A DNA stretch of 64,000 nucleotides, from the NCBI GenBank assembly GCA_025210775.1, contig JAOARB010000023.1, positions 1 to 64,000 of the forward strand, in the 5' to 3' direction. The notes beneath the pieces are model-generated. The model was not told the origin of the DNA. It did not search any database and was given only the letters and a program-made list of their open reading frames with translations. The stretch comes from Prolixibacteraceae bacterium. Lineage in GTDB: Bacteria > Bacteroidota > Bacteroidia > Bacteroidales > Prolixibacteraceae. The position numbers and the translations under genes are program-made. Shown here piece by piece: positions 47,121 through 57,038 of this stretch (position 1 is its first letter; each line of letters begins with the position of its first letter).

Positions 47121-50100
47121 TTAGTGTATATCCAAAGTACTATAGCCATTACTCTGTTTTTGTAAAGCTATTTGTGTAGTTATACGCTCTTTTATCTCTT
47201 TGACGTGACTAATAATACCAATGGTTCGATTTTGTTCTATCTGCAATTTCTCTAGTGCATTTAGTGCAACGTCGAGAGCATCTTGGTCTAATGTACCAAA
47301 ACCTTCATCAATAAATAGAGATTCAATTTGGGTATTTCTACCAGCTAATTCAGAAAGAGCAATTGCTAGAGACAGGCTGACAATAAATTTCTCTCCACCA
47401 GAAAGTGTTTTTACTGCTCTTGTGGCATCCCCATGATAGGTGTCAACAATAAATAGATCGTCAATCTTTTCTGTTCTGATATACTCAATCCAATATCTAT
47501 CGGTAAGATCTTTTAAATGCTTATTGGCATGATACAATAGTTTGCGTAGAGTTAGTTCTTGCGCATATTTTGCAAACTTATTTCCACTAGCATCACCGAT
47601 AAGTTCTGTTAGATTTTGCCATTTGTTGCTCTCTTTGGTTTGACCTTTGATCTCTTCTAGAAGAGATGAAGATGCTTTTGTATTTTCATTGTTCTTGTTT
47701 ATTCGATCTTCCAAGACGCCAATACTCTTGTGTAGAGAGGTGATCTCATTTTCCTGTACTAGCTTTTGTGATCTCCATTGTTCTGGTTCGATATTTTCAC
47801 CTAACTCTTTGTCTATACGTTGATGTTGCTGCTCTAACTGTGTTATCTGCTCGTTAATCATTATTTGACGATCATGCAGTGTTTTCGCTTCATCTTTTAG
47901 TGTATTATATCTAGATGAAGATAATTTAAGTTTCTCGAAACCTACGATAGAATCGATATCTAAAGAAGAGAGAATATGATCTATTTTTGTCTTATCTTCT
48001 TCTAATGATTTAAGAATAAGTTTATTCTCCTCTGTCTCTTTCTTCTGTTGTACAATGGTAGCACTATATTTCTCTTTGGTAATGGCTTGCTCTTTTTCAC
48101 ATTTAGAGATATCCTCTTTTTGTTTGGCCTTTATATCATTCCATTTCTCTGCATCTTTTTGAGGATCTTTATCTTCAAGAAGATCTTGTCTCTCTTTACT
48201 TCTTTTCTGAGATTCCTCTTTTTGTGCCAAATAGAACTTATTTAGCTGTTGGATATCTTCGTTTTCTTTATTGGCCTCTATCAGAAGACCTTTCTGTTTT
48301 GTGGCTAACTCTTTTGATTTTAAATCTAAAACTCGCTTTCTCTCTACTGCCTGCTCATAAGATTCAATGAGTTGTTGTATGGATTGGATCTTTTGAGAAA
48401 TGATATCATCTTTCTCTGTGTTTTCCAACTCTAATAGCTTCATTAACTGTTGGTGAGTTGCAGAGAGTTGTTGGTATTGTTGAAGTAGATCAGATATAAA
48501 TGTTTTACGTAGAGAAGCTTGATCTAACCAACGGTGTCTTTTCTCTTCTTCCTCTAGAGTCTTTAGTTCTAATGATAATGTTTCCTCTTTTTGAAGAATG
48601 GAAGAGAGAATATCCTCCTTGTATTCAAGATTTTCTAAAAACGGGATTTGTTCCTTTTGTTGGTTCAGCTTAATAATTTCTTCCTTCCATTGCTGGATGA
48701 GTCTATTCCATTGTTCGATGGATGTTGTGGTTTGTGTAATAATATTCTGAACCTGTTGGTGTTGTTTTTCCAACACCATAATAGAATTATTGATCTTTGT
48801 TATCTCCTGTTCTGTAGAGGGAGCGTCATGAGTAGGATTACTATTTGTGTAAGGGTGATCATGAGACCCACATAGAGGACATGGAGTGTTTGGCGATAGT
48901 TTTACTCTGTCTTGCTCGTATTTTGATTCAAGTATCTCGCGTTGTAATCTTAATTGTAGCTCTTTTAGTTTTAACTTATCGATTCTTAATTCATCCGATT
49001 TTTTCTCTTTCTCTTCAGACGCTTTTTTATTCTGTCTTTGAAAAGTAACGACCTCTTTTTGTTTGGCTCCAATCTGTTTTTGGTATTCGATGATCTTCTC
49101 TTCTACACTTTTGAGTAAGGACAACTGTCTCATCATCTCTTTTATTTTGAGACTAAGTTCTGTTGCCTTATTCGGGTCTTGATGAATTAGTTTGTTTTTA
49201 TTCTCTTTAATGAGAGCGTTGGCTTGTTCTATTGCTCCTTGAAGAACTTCAGTGCGACTAGGAATGTTTTCTTGATTAATGAGATTCTTTACAGTCGTAT
49301 TTTCCTTGTTCTTTTTAAGAAGTAGATCAATCTGTTCTTTCTGTTCAATATATTGTTCCCAAGAATTCTGCATTAGAGAAATGTTCTTTGCATAATTCTC
49401 AATTTGTGTCTTATTCTTAAGTGTTTGTTGTTGTTTCTCTGTCTCTTTTTCTAGCTCTTTGGTCTGTTGTTTTATGTCTATAATCTCTTTCTCTCTTTGA
49501 TTTAGATTCTTCTTCCTTGTGTTAAGATCCTTATCTAAGGAGATAATCTTATCATTAATAAGAGAGAGCTCTTTGTCCAAAGCAATGGTTTTGTCCCATA
49601 CCGGTTTTAGATCTTCGATTTGTTTCTCGATATCTAATAGCCTTTTTTGAAGTGTGTTATATTTTGCTTCTTCAACCGTAATCTTTTCTTGTAACTCTTT
49701 TTTATTCCCCTCTAATGTATGAAGTGTTTGTTCTTGTTGTTCTTTGCGTATTAAGAGTTGTTTGTGATTTTCTATATCAAGTATATAGGGTTGAATCTTT
49801 TCGTGTTGCTGAATAAGGGTAAGGTTGGGAGCAAATCGTTTTTTCTCTTCTTCGATCGAATCTCTATTCTTTCGGGTTTTGGATATACTCTTCTCGGATT
49901 CTTCTTTTTGATGAAGAAGATTCAATTTATTCTGAAGTAGCGTTAGTTCTGAATTTACTTTCTTTGCTTCGTTACTTAATCTCTCTTTTTCTTCCTCTAA
50001 CTCTTTTAACTCCTCTGGAGTCAGGATATGGAGAAGCTCAAGTTGTCCTTTAAGATCGACTAATTTTTGTAGTTCAACTTTATTCTTTTCGAAGGTCTCA

Positions 50101-50669
50101 ATCCCAATACGTCGATATATCTCAGTTCCCGTGATCTTCTCTAAAAGCTCACCTCTTTCGTTAGGTGAAGCCTCAATAAACTTTGTGAAAGCTCCCTGTG
50201 AAAGCATCATAGACTTGATAAATTGATCAAAATTTAGACCAATAATCTGACTGTTTTCATTTGGAATATCTTTCCTCTTTAGAGGTAAGATCTCTTCTTT
50301 TTCCCCATCTATTCTTACAAGCTCCATATCATATTCTCTTAGAGAGCCTGTTCTGGCTACCGATATGGTCCATTTAGATCTATAGGTTATTTGGTTTACA
50401 CTATAGGTAAGCTCTGCCATGGCCGTTTTGGTATTGCGTGTCATGATAGAACCATAGTTGGCAACTTCACTTTTAGAAAGTTTCCCCGTTCTTGGGGTCT
50501 GGTTAAAAAGAGCAAGACATATGGCATCAAGAATGGTACTTTTACCTGATCCTGTAGGACCAATGATGGCAAATATACCTGTGTCTGCAAGAGGTTTCTG
50601 ATTGAAATGGATGGTGTGTTTCCCTTTCAATGAGTGTATGTTTTCGATTGTTAAGTTTAGAATTTTCAT
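47121..50669 (-). CDS. sbcC: Nuclease subunit SbcC (Rad50-like ATPase)
   Basis: A 1182-residue SMC-like ATPase of the SbcCD complex, which opens hairpins and trims double-strand ends. Walker A GPTGSGKST is at 37-45; long coiled coils surround the zinc hook C597-P-L-C600 (CPLCGSHDHPY); the ABC signature LSGGEKFIVSLSLA and Walker B SLFIDEGFGTLD are near the C-terminus. It is somewhat longer than E. coli SbcC because of the coiled coil. Its ATG overlaps the sbcD stop by one base (TAATG). Confidence 0.95.
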   Translation of the reverse strand: MKILNLTIENIHSLKGKHTIHFNQKPLADTGIFAIIGPTGSGKSTILDAICLALFNQTPRTGKLSKSEVANYGSIMTRNTKTAMAELTYSVNQITYRSKWTISVARTGSLREYDMELVRIDGEKEEILPLKRKDIPNENSQIIGLNFDQFIKSMMLSQGAFTKFIEASPNERGELLEKITGTEIYRRIGIETFEKNKVELQKLVDLKGQLELLHILTPEELKELEEEKERLSNEAKKVNSELTLLQNKLNLLHQKEESEKSISKTRKNRDSIEEEKKRFAPNLTLIQQHEKIQPYILDIENHKQLLIRKEQQEQTLHTLEGNKKELQEKITVEEAKYNTLQKRLLDIEKQIEDLKPVWDKTIALDKELSLINDKIISLDKDLNTRKKNLNQREKEIIDIKQQTKELEKETEKQQQTLKNKTQIENYAKNISLMQNSWEQYIEQKEQIDLLLKKNKENTTVKNLINQENIPSRTEVLQGAIEQANALIKENKNKLIHQDPNKATELSLKIKEMMRQLSLLKSVEEKIIEYQKQIGAKQKEVVTFQRQNKKASEEKEKKSDELRIDKLKLKELQLRLQREILESKYEQDRVKLSPNTPCPLCGSHDHPYTNSNPTHDAPSTEQEITKINNSIMVLEKQHQQVQNIITQTTTSIEQWNRLIQQWKEEIIKLNQQKEQIPFLENLEYKEDILSSILQKEETLSLELKTLEEEEKRHRWLDQASLRKTFISDLLQQYQQLSATHQQLMKLLELENTEKDDIISQKIQSIQQLIESYEQAVERKRVLDLKSKELATKQKGLLIEANKENEDIQQLNKFYLAQKEESQKRSKERQDLLEDKDPQKDAEKWNDIKAKQKEDISKCEKEQAITKEKYSATIVQQKKETEENKLILKSLEEDKTKIDHILSSLDIDSIVGFEKLKLSSSRYNTLKDEAKTLHDRQIMINEQITQLEQQHQRIDKELGENIEPEQWRSQKLVQENEITSLHKSIGVLEDRINKNNENTKASSSLLEEIKGQTKESNKWQNLTELIGDASGNKFAKYAQELTLRKLLYHANKHLKDLTDRYWIEYIRTEKIDDLFIVDTYHGDATRAVKTLSGGEKFIVSLSLAIALSELAGRNTQIESLFIDEGFGTLDQDALDVALNALEKLQIEQNRTIGIISHVKEIKERITTQIALQKQSNGYSTLDIH

Positions 50670-51895
50670 TATAGGTCTAAAAGAGATTGGTTGTTTTGAA
50701 TCAGTTCATTTAGAGATTGTACTAGCTCATCCTTGTCCGAAATGTTTTTGTCTTCTAGTAAAGAGGTAAATACATCTTGGACACTCATTTCGTTAAGGTC
50801 TTTGGTATATTGATCTCTTTTTTGTTGAAGGTTTTCATTGTGTTCAAAGCGTAGAGATTCTTTAATAATCTTATAATGATCATTTTCTCTATTGGCTTCG
50901 ATCCACTCGTCATATTCTCTGATGATATCTGGATGGTATTGCGTCTCAATTATTTGAATCTCATACCAATCTTTGTATTCTTTAGATGAATGACACTCGG
51001 ACATCTTTGTTTTAACCTCTTCTAACGTTCCTTTTACCCTTCCCCAATTTCTAAGCTTGGGTGTCTCTAATTCAGATATCGTTAGCTCATTATTTTCATG
51101 TGTCTCAATAAGAATCACCTTCTTTATGTCTTTATGTTCTGAAAAAGACAGTGGGATAGGAGATCCTGAATAGCGTATATTTTCTTTTTGTTTTATCTTT
51201 TGTGGACGATGAATATGCCCCAGTGCAAAATAATCTATCTCTTCTGGAAAAAGATCTATAGAGATACCATTTAAAGAGCCTATGTGAATCTCTCTTTCGC
51301 TATCCGAAGCTGAGGCCCCTGTGATCAATAGATGCCCCATTGCAATAAGGATTGGTTTTGAATCATTCTCCTCTAATATGTGATCTACTGCCTGTCTGTA
51401 ATGATTGGATACTCCCTGTTGAATTGCCTTCATCTTGTCGTCAAAAGATTCTCCTGGTACTGATTTACGGATGTCTCTATCTCTTAAGAAAGGAGTCGCA
51501 ATGATGGCTATTGTTTGTTCGTTTTTAGAATCTTCAAGATAAATAACCTCTTGATCTAACTGTTCTGGCATTCCTCCAATGATATCAATATTCATCGCTT
51601 TAAGTAGCTCCCTTGGTGCATCTAAAGTACTGGTATGATCATGATTCCCTCCTGTAATAATAATATGAGAGCAGTGGGAGTCTTTTAATTCGAGAAGAAA
51701 ATTGAAGTAGGTGTGAAGCATCGCATTGGATGGATATCCAATATCGAAAATATCACCAGAGACTAAAAGAGTGTCAATCTTCTCTTTATTGATGGTCTCA
51801 ATAAGCCACTGGAAAAAGTAAAGGTGTTCCTCCGTTCTATCTTGATGGTGAAGTTTGTGTCCAATATGCCAGTCGGAGGTATGAAGTATTTTCAT
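50669..51895 (-). CDS. sbcD: Nuclease subunit SbcD (Mre11-like)
   Basis: A 408-residue calcineurin-like phosphoesterase, the Mn-dependent nuclease partner of SbcC. Metal motifs are HTSDWHIGH near the N-terminus, LLVSGDIFDIG, ITGGNHDHTSTLD, IAMGHLLITG and DYFALGHIHRPQ. The C-terminal capping region follows to Leu408. It is coupled to sbcC through overlapping stop and start. The promoter should lie between 51895 and the terminator at 51953. Confidence 0.95.
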   Translation of the reverse strand: MKILHTSDWHIGHKLHHQDRTEEHLYFFQWLIETINKEKIDTLLVSGDIFDIGYPSNAMLHTYFNFLLELKDSHCSHIIITGGNHDHTSTLDAPRELLKAMNIDIIGGMPEQLDQEVIYLEDSKNEQTIAIIATPFLRDRDIRKSVPGESFDDKMKAIQQGVSNHYRQAVDHILEENDSKPILIAMGHLLITGASASDSEREIHIGSLNGISIDLFPEEIDYFALGHIHRPQKIKQKENIRYSGSPIPLSFSEHKDIKKVILIETHENNELTISELETPKLRNWGRVKGTLEEVKTKMSECHSSKEYKDWYEIQIIETQYHPDIIREYDEWIEANRENDHYKIIKESLRFEHNENLQQKRDQYTKDLNEMSVQDVFTSLLEDKNISDKDELVQSLNELIQNNQSLLDL

Positions 51896-51910
51896 GGTTA
51901 TTAGGGATAA

Positions 51911-51953
51911 AAAAACTGCTTATGTTCTAAACGTAGAATAGAAGCATAAGCAG
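51911..51953 (-). terminator. Intrinsic terminator after the gene at 51989
   Basis: A 10-bp perfect stem (51915-51924 with 51944-51953) extends through TTCTA/TAGAA with a small bulge; the minus-strand T-run is formed by A at 51909-51914. It separates the small unknown gene from sbcD. Confidence 0.75.
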
Positions 51954-51988
51954 TCTTATTTTTACAAATAGTGTTTACTATAGATCGA

Positions 51989-52297
51989 TTATGACTCCAT
52001 CTTCTTTTTAAGCTCTTCTAGTTTTGGATCTAGAAAAGGTTTGTAAGTTTGAGTCAAAGGGTTTAGAGTAATGATTGTAAATATCTTTTCTACTCTAATG
52101 TCATCTTTAGAAAGAGAAAGATGATCTGCAATGGTATTGAAAATAAGTTGATCGTCTTTCTTCTCCTCCGTAATAGAGATGATCTTTTCAATTAATGGAG
52201 CCACCTCTTGGTAGCCTATGCTGTTTTCCATAACAAGAGTCACTTGGTCAATGATTTCATTCACCATCTCTTCTTGTACGTCAATTTTCTTTGCCAT
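51989..52297 (-). CDS. Small hypothetical protein
   Basis: There are 102 residues from the ATG at 52297 (MAKKIDVQEEMVNEII); an upstream TTG would add an unlikely hydrophobic extension. It looks cytosolic and helical, with repeated acidic/lysine helices and no motif that I recognise. It is probably its own unit, because a terminator separates it from sbcD. Confidence 0.6.
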   Translation of the reverse strand: MAKKIDVQEEMVNEIIDQVTLVMENSIGYQEVAPLIEKIISITEEKKDDQLIFNTIADHLSLSKDDIRVEKIFTIITLNPLTQTYKPFLDPKLEELKKKMES

Positions 52298-52435
52298 ATC
52301 TTTTTTTTTGCAAATTAGTGAAAAAAGCTGGAATAAGAGAAACAATAGCGTTTTCAATCTGGGGAATAAGGATCTATTCCTATGGAATCCGCGGTCGATT
52401 TCTTCTCTAAGACTTAAATGTGTACCATTTATGTC

Positions 52436-53458
52436 CTATTTTGTCAGAGAGATAGAGTTGATAAGTTCGTCTCTGTAGAAGTTTGATTGATGTGTGTATT
52501 TTATTTGCAAAGATTTATTTATCAATTCTAACGCGTTATCGATGTTCCCCATCATCTCTTGACATACCGCTAGATTGTGGTATATTCGATTCTGAGATGA
52601 TTGGTATTTTTGATTAGAAAGAAGTTTCTGGTAGTAATCATACACTTCTTTCCATTGGAATTTTTTCGCTTTAGGTTGTATCAGCACAGGATCGTTTTTA
52701 TCTACAATAAAAAGGACACATTCCGTTTTTATCCATGATGGAATAATCTTATTAGAGGTATCCTCACTACTTACGTAAGCAATATCCTTATTCATCTGAT
52801 AGAACGTAGGCAGTTTTTTTAAAATGTTTTTAACATTATACCCTTCGCTTCCCCAATAGATTGCATCGTTGCTTTTTAATGAAAATATCTTTTTTTGATT
52901 TATTAGATCATAATAGCTCCAATATACTCCATATTCTCCTTTTATATTTAAGATGTAGTTGTTTTGAACCTCCAATGATCGTTCTGGAGAGGATATAATA
53001 TGTGTGGCCAATCCTTCTAATACCAAAGCATGCTGTATGCCATAGGTCGAATAGAGGTAAAGCATTTGAACTGACGAAAGAGCAGGTGTCACTTCATAAA
53101 CGGGATGGCCTTTTTTTGATTCATTATCAAAAGTTATTGTATCAACAAGAACCCTAAAATTGTTCTTGTAAAGTTGATCGGCCATGCTAAGTGTCGCAAG
53201 CTTATTGGATAGTCTGCTGTATATTAGGGTATCTCCGTTTAGCTTATTGTCAATAAAGAACTTTTCAATTTGAGTTGAATCTAATGTTTGCGTGTATGCT
53301 CTATTCGCTCTATTGACCACCAATATAGATTGGTCTTCTAGAGAGATTTGATTTACCTTCGTTTGTAACTTCTCTACAGGTACAAGGTAGGTTGTTTTAC
53401 AAGAGTTAAACGTTGCAAATGCTAATATAAGGATAAATAATAGAGTTAATTTCTTCAT
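52436..53458 (-). CDS. DUF6340-like lipoprotein with C-terminal TPR-like helices
   Basis: A 340-residue lipoprotein with lipobox FNSC at Cys20. It resembles a Bacteroidota family (DUF6340-like) with an N-terminal alpha/beta region (VNQISLEDQSILVVNRANRA) and a middle segment (VQMLYLYSTYGIQHALVLEG). The C-terminal pair of TPR-type helices is EVYDYYQKLLSNQKYQSSQN and HNLAVCQEMMGNIDNALELI. Function is unknown; it is probably periplasmic and outer-membrane anchored. Confidence 0.72.
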   Translation of the reverse strand: MKKLTLLFILILAFATFNSCKTTYLVPVEKLQTKVNQISLEDQSILVVNRANRAYTQTLDSTQIEKFFIDNKLNGDTLIYSRLSNKLATLSMADQLYKNNFRVLVDTITFDNESKKGHPVYEVTPALSSVQMLYLYSTYGIQHALVLEGLATHIISSPERSLEVQNNYILNIKGEYGVYWSYYDLINQKKIFSLKSNDAIYWGSEGYNVKNILKKLPTFYQMNKDIAYVSSEDTSNKIIPSWIKTECVLFIVDKNDPVLIQPKAKKFQWKEVYDYYQKLLSNQKYQSSQNRIYHNLAVCQEMMGNIDNALELINKSLQIKYTHQSNFYRDELINSISLTK

Positions 53459-53722
53459 AGTGGTAACTAAAAAATGTGATGTAATATCCTTCTTTAATCA
53501 TGTAAATATAATCATTTATTTTATAAAAAATGTCCATTAGAGGAGTACCTAACCCAAAATAGTACCCTCTATTAAAATAGATATGTGTGTCTGAATAGAT
53601 GCTTTAAGGTACGATTTTTGTGTTAGATCTTTTCACATATTATAATGAAAATAAAAAGAGTTGAATTAATAATTCTGTTACTTTTGTTTGTGTCATATTC
53701 TAACAAAATAAAACAATAAATC

Positions 53723-54025
53723 ATGATAAATCATACAGTTCTATTTAAAGTAAAATCATTTGATGATCCTCAAGAAAAGCAAGCTGCACTAAATGAGATG
53801 AAGTCTGCATTAATGAGTTTAGATGGTAAGATTGCTGAACTTAAACATATTGAGGTACAACTACATTACACATTAGAGGCTGACTCTTTTGATTTGGCAT
53901 TGATCACACATTTCGATTCTATTGAAGCTGCTGATGTTTATCAAAATCATCCTTTGCATTTGGAAGTGGTGAAAGTGATAAAACAATATGCAGTAGGTAG
54001 AGCATGTGTTGATTTTGAATTTTAA
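53723..54025 (+). CDS. Dabb family (stress-responsive A/B barrel) protein
   Basis: A 100-residue protein matching the dimeric alpha+beta barrel family: INHTVLFKVKSFDDPQEKQA at the start, then LKHIEVQLHYTLEADSFDLALITHF and VVKVIKQYAVGRACVDFEF. No catalytic activity can be assigned. A TACTTTTG (53679-53686) upstream fits the -7 consensus but lacks a well-placed -33. It precedes manA by 13 bases and is likely cotranscribed. Confidence 0.85.
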   Translation: MINHTVLFKVKSFDDPQEKQAALNEMKSALMSLDGKIAELKHIEVQLHYTLEADSFDLALITHFDSIEAADVYQNHPLHLEVVKVIKQYAVGRACVDFEF

Positions 54026-54038
54026 AAAAGAAGAAATA

Positions 54039-55037
54039 ATGGAGAGTCCAAAAGGGTTATATCCTTTCAAATTTGCCCCAATATTAAAAGATAAAATCTG
54101 GGGCGGAAGTAAGTTAGAAGATGTATTAGGAAAGAAAATAGCACCACTACCAAATGCTGGTGAGTCGTGGGAAATTTCTGGAGTTGAAGGAGATATTTCT
54201 GTTGTAGCCAATGGTTACTTAGAAGGCAATGACCTTCAAGACCTTATTGAAGTTTACATGGGGGAACTTGTAGGAGATCGTGTTTATGAAAAATTTGGAA
54301 CGGAATTTCCTCTTTTGATTAAATTTATCGATGCCAATGATGATTTGTCTATCCAAGTACATCCAGATGATGAGTTATCTAAGGAACGTCATAACGCCTT
54401 TGGTAAGACTGAAATGTGGTATGTTGTACAAGCAGATAAAGATAGTAGCTTAATCTCTGGTTTCTCTAAAGAGGTAACCAAGCAGGAATATGTAAAAGCG
54501 GTAGAGGACAATCAAGTTCTTGAAATGCTTAATAAAGAAGCTGTAGCTGCTGGAGACGTCTTCTTTATGCCTGCAGGAAGAGTACATGCTATTGGTAGTG
54601 GATTATTGGTTGCTGAGATTCAACAAACTTCTGATGTAACCTATCGTATCTATGATTTCGATCGTAAAGATGCCAATGGTAATGGAAGAGAGTTGCATAC
54701 AGACTTAGCTGTCGATGCTATTGACTTTACTGTAGAGAAAAACTATAGAAGTGAATATACAGCCAATCAGAACGAACCTTCTGAGTTAGTTTCTTGCCCT
54801 TATTTTACAACCAATCTTTTGAATCTTGACCAAGGATTAGAGAAGAATTGTAACCAATTAGATTCTTTTATTATCTATATGTGTTTAGAGGGAGAGTATA
54901 CCATCAAATGGGAAGAGTCTGAGATGACAGTTGGTCTTGGCGAAACAATTTTGGTTCCTGCATCTTTAGAAAATTATCAACTTCTACCAAAGGGTTCTGC
55001 AAAACTACTTGAAGTTTATATTGAAGAAAATGAGTAA
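54039..55037 (+). CDS. manA: Mannose-6-phosphate isomerase, type I
   Basis: A 332-residue cytosolic zinc enzyme that interconverts mannose 6-phosphate and fructose 6-phosphate. The ATG at 54039, preceded by AAGAAGAAATA, is preferred over an in-frame TTG at 54006 that overlaps the Dabb gene. Signatures are FAPILKDKIWGG, PLLIKFIDANDDLSIQVHPDD, FGKTEMWYVV and FFMPAGRVHAIG (zinc ligands His and Glu). It feeds or drains GDP-mannose synthesis for surface glycans. Confidence 0.93.
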   Translation: MESPKGLYPFKFAPILKDKIWGGSKLEDVLGKKIAPLPNAGESWEISGVEGDISVVANGYLEGNDLQDLIEVYMGELVGDRVYEKFGTEFPLLIKFIDANDDLSIQVHPDDELSKERHNAFGKTEMWYVVQADKDSSLISGFSKEVTKQEYVKAVEDNQVLEMLNKEAVAAGDVFFMPAGRVHAIGSGLLVAEIQQTSDVTYRIYDFDRKDANGNGRELHTDLAVDAIDFTVEKNYRSEYTANQNEPSELVSCPYFTTNLLNLDQGLEKNCNQLDSFIIYMCLEGEYTIKWEESEMTVGLGETILVPASLENYQLLPKGSAKLLEVYIEENE

Positions 55038-55073
55038 TTCTGTGAACTGAATAGATTGTTTTACTATTTTTAT

Positions 55074-55105
55074 AAAGGAGATAACCTTAATTATCTCCTT
55101 TATTT
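55074..55105 (+). terminator. Intrinsic terminator after manA
   Basis: An 11-bp perfect stem (55074-55084 with 55091-55101), a six-base loop and a T-rich tail. Confidence 0.8.
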
Positions 55106-55138
55106 ATTTCTAGTAGTAAAAATTATTTATCCTATATT

Positions 55139-56065
55139 ATGAATAAAGAGATTGCCTTGACACTATCAAGTGGAGGTGCAAGAGGAATTACCCAAATAGG
55201 TGTAATCCAAGAACTTGTCGATCAAGGGTATAATATTACTTCTATTGCAGGATCCTCTATTGGTTCAGTCATTGGTGGATTATATGCAACAGGTTCATTA
55301 GATGCCTATGCCGATTGGATTTGTAGTCTAGATCGTATCGATGTCTTTCAATTGATGGACCTTGACTTCTCAGGTCAAACAGGATTAATTCAAGGTAAAC
55401 GTGTCTTTGGACACTTAGAGAAATGGGTTGGTGATGTGAAAATCGAAGACCTTCCTATTCCTTATGTTGCTGTGGCCAGTGATATGATCAACCGTAAGGA
55501 GATCGTTTTTGATGGAGGTGATCTGTTGACTGCCATGAGAGCATCCGTAGCGATTCCCGGCTTTTTAACCCCAGTAATGCAAGGATCCGACCCTTTGTTT
55601 GATGGAGGTGTTTGTAATCCAATACCCGTCAATAGAATTAAAAAAGAACCCCATCATTTGCATATCGCTGTTGACTTAAATGCTTTTGTTCATCCTAACC
55701 AGAGAGCGAAGATCCAACAGATGATGTCTACGGAATCGGACGATAAGATATTTATGCATTCTCCTTTTTTTGAAAAGGTCTCTACCATGCTAAGTAAGTA
55801 TACCTCTCTTTTAGGAGGGGAGCAGTATGATAAGGATCACGAGAAGAAAGCCTCTATGTCCTATTTCTCTGCATTGAACCATATGTTTGATATGATGCAA
55901 GAACAGTTGTCTGGTTATATTCTTCGTGATTATCCGCCTGATGTGATTATCAAGATACCACGAGATCTATGTAGTACTTTCGAATTTGATAAATCTCGTG
56001 ATATGATTGAAATAGGTCGTATGGTGACCCGTGAAGCTTTGGCTAAGCTAAAGATTGAGATGTAA
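55139..56065 (+). CDS. Patatin-like phospholipase
   Basis: A 308-residue patatin-fold lipid acyl hydrolase with a Ser-Asp dyad. The oxyanion loop SGGARG is at 11-16, the nucleophile Ser40 is in GSSIG (38-42), and the Asp is in LFDGGVCNPIP. There is no signal peptide, so it is probably cytosolic or membrane-peripheral. Its 3' end overlaps the convergent plsC by 23 bases. The pair suggests opposing roles, deacylation and acylation, in lipid turnover. Confidence 0.9.
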   Translation: MNKEIALTLSSGGARGITQIGVIQELVDQGYNITSIAGSSIGSVIGGLYATGSLDAYADWICSLDRIDVFQLMDLDFSGQTGLIQGKRVFGHLEKWVGDVKIEDLPIPYVAVASDMINRKEIVFDGGDLLTAMRASVAIPGFLTPVMQGSDPLFDGGVCNPIPVNRIKKEPHHLHIAVDLNAFVHPNQRAKIQQMMSTESDDKIFMHSPFFEKVSTMLSKYTSLLGGEQYDKDHEKKASMSYFSALNHMFDMMQEQLSGYILRDYPPDVIIKIPRDLCSTFEFDKSRDMIEIGRMVTREALAKLKIEM

Positions 56066-56780
56066 GCATCGTATCAATAGATTCTTTGGTCTTTTTCATC
56101 AAGGAATCTAATTCATTTGAGCTTACTGGTTCTGCAAAGACTACTGTTATTTTTGTTTTCCATTTTCCCATTTGAGTAAGAAAATGGGGAACAAAAGTAG
56201 CACTTCCTGTCCATGCATCTTTAGGATCATGGTAGATAATTGCAACAGGATTGATAGGAACACCTAAGTCTGTCGCAACTTTAAATGATCCTCTTTTAAA
56301 AGGAGCGGTAAGTGGTCCTTGGTGTGTTTTCCCCTCAGGGAAAAGAATGATATTATTCCCTTGACTTAATTCCCACTCTAATGTTTTCATTACTTTGATC
56401 ATTGAAGCGGCACTACGTCTATTCACAAGAATCATGCGAATCATCTTTGCAGCCCTTCCGATTACTGGCCATTTGCCAATCTCTTCTTTTGCGATAATGG
56501 AGTATCTTCCTTGTGCCATCAGAGTGAAAATATCAAGATATCCTTGATGGTTGGCCATCACAATTCCCCCATCTTTGGGCTTCTCTCCAATATAGCTTAT
56601 TCTAATATTTAGTAATAGTAGAGCCCCATTAGCCCAAATATAACTAACACCTTGTCCAAATTTTATATTCTTCCCTAAAAGATACCAAACAGGTAAACCT
56701 ATAATGGTGACAATAAGAGAATGAATGAATAAAAGGATAAGCCTAATAATTGAGGTTAGATAAATAACTATTTTTTTCAT
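56043..56780 (-). CDS. plsC: 1-acyl-sn-glycerol-3-phosphate acyltransferase
   Basis: A 245-residue inner-membrane acyltransferase with an N-terminal membrane helix (about 5-33). Motif I N77-H78-QGYL-D83 (HxxxxD) and motif III FPEGKTHQG are intact, and KRGSFKVATDLGVPINPVAI follows. It makes phosphatidic acid from lysophosphatidic acid. Its stop codon lies inside the convergent patatin gene, so expression of the two may interfere. Confidence 0.92.
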   Translation of the reverse strand: MKKIVIYLTSIIRLILLFIHSLIVTIIGLPVWYLLGKNIKFGQGVSYIWANGALLLLNIRISYIGEKPKDGGIVMANHQGYLDIFTLMAQGRYSIIAKEEIGKWPVIGRAAKMIRMILVNRRSAASMIKVMKTLEWELSQGNNIILFPEGKTHQGPLTAPFKRGSFKVATDLGVPINPVAIIYHDPKDAWTGSATFVPHFLTQMGKWKTKITVVFAEPVSSNELDSLMKKTKESIDTMLTSQSLA

Positions 56781-57038
56781 GCGATAAAATTTTCACTTCT
56801 TGAATTCTCGGAGTCTCAAATTAAAGACAAAACTCCAAGAAGTTAGTCTTCGACCTTGTCTCAAAATTACATCAATGTTAAATAAATAATTAGATTAATA
56901 ACTTTTTGCAAAGATATACTTATTATTCTTTCTACATTTGTGCGATGATTTTTTTAATTAATATAGACAGTTCGGGACCTGTTGTTAAGGTTTGATCTGT
57001 CCATATTTTAGAATAGTACTATTTTTTTTAAAGACGTA

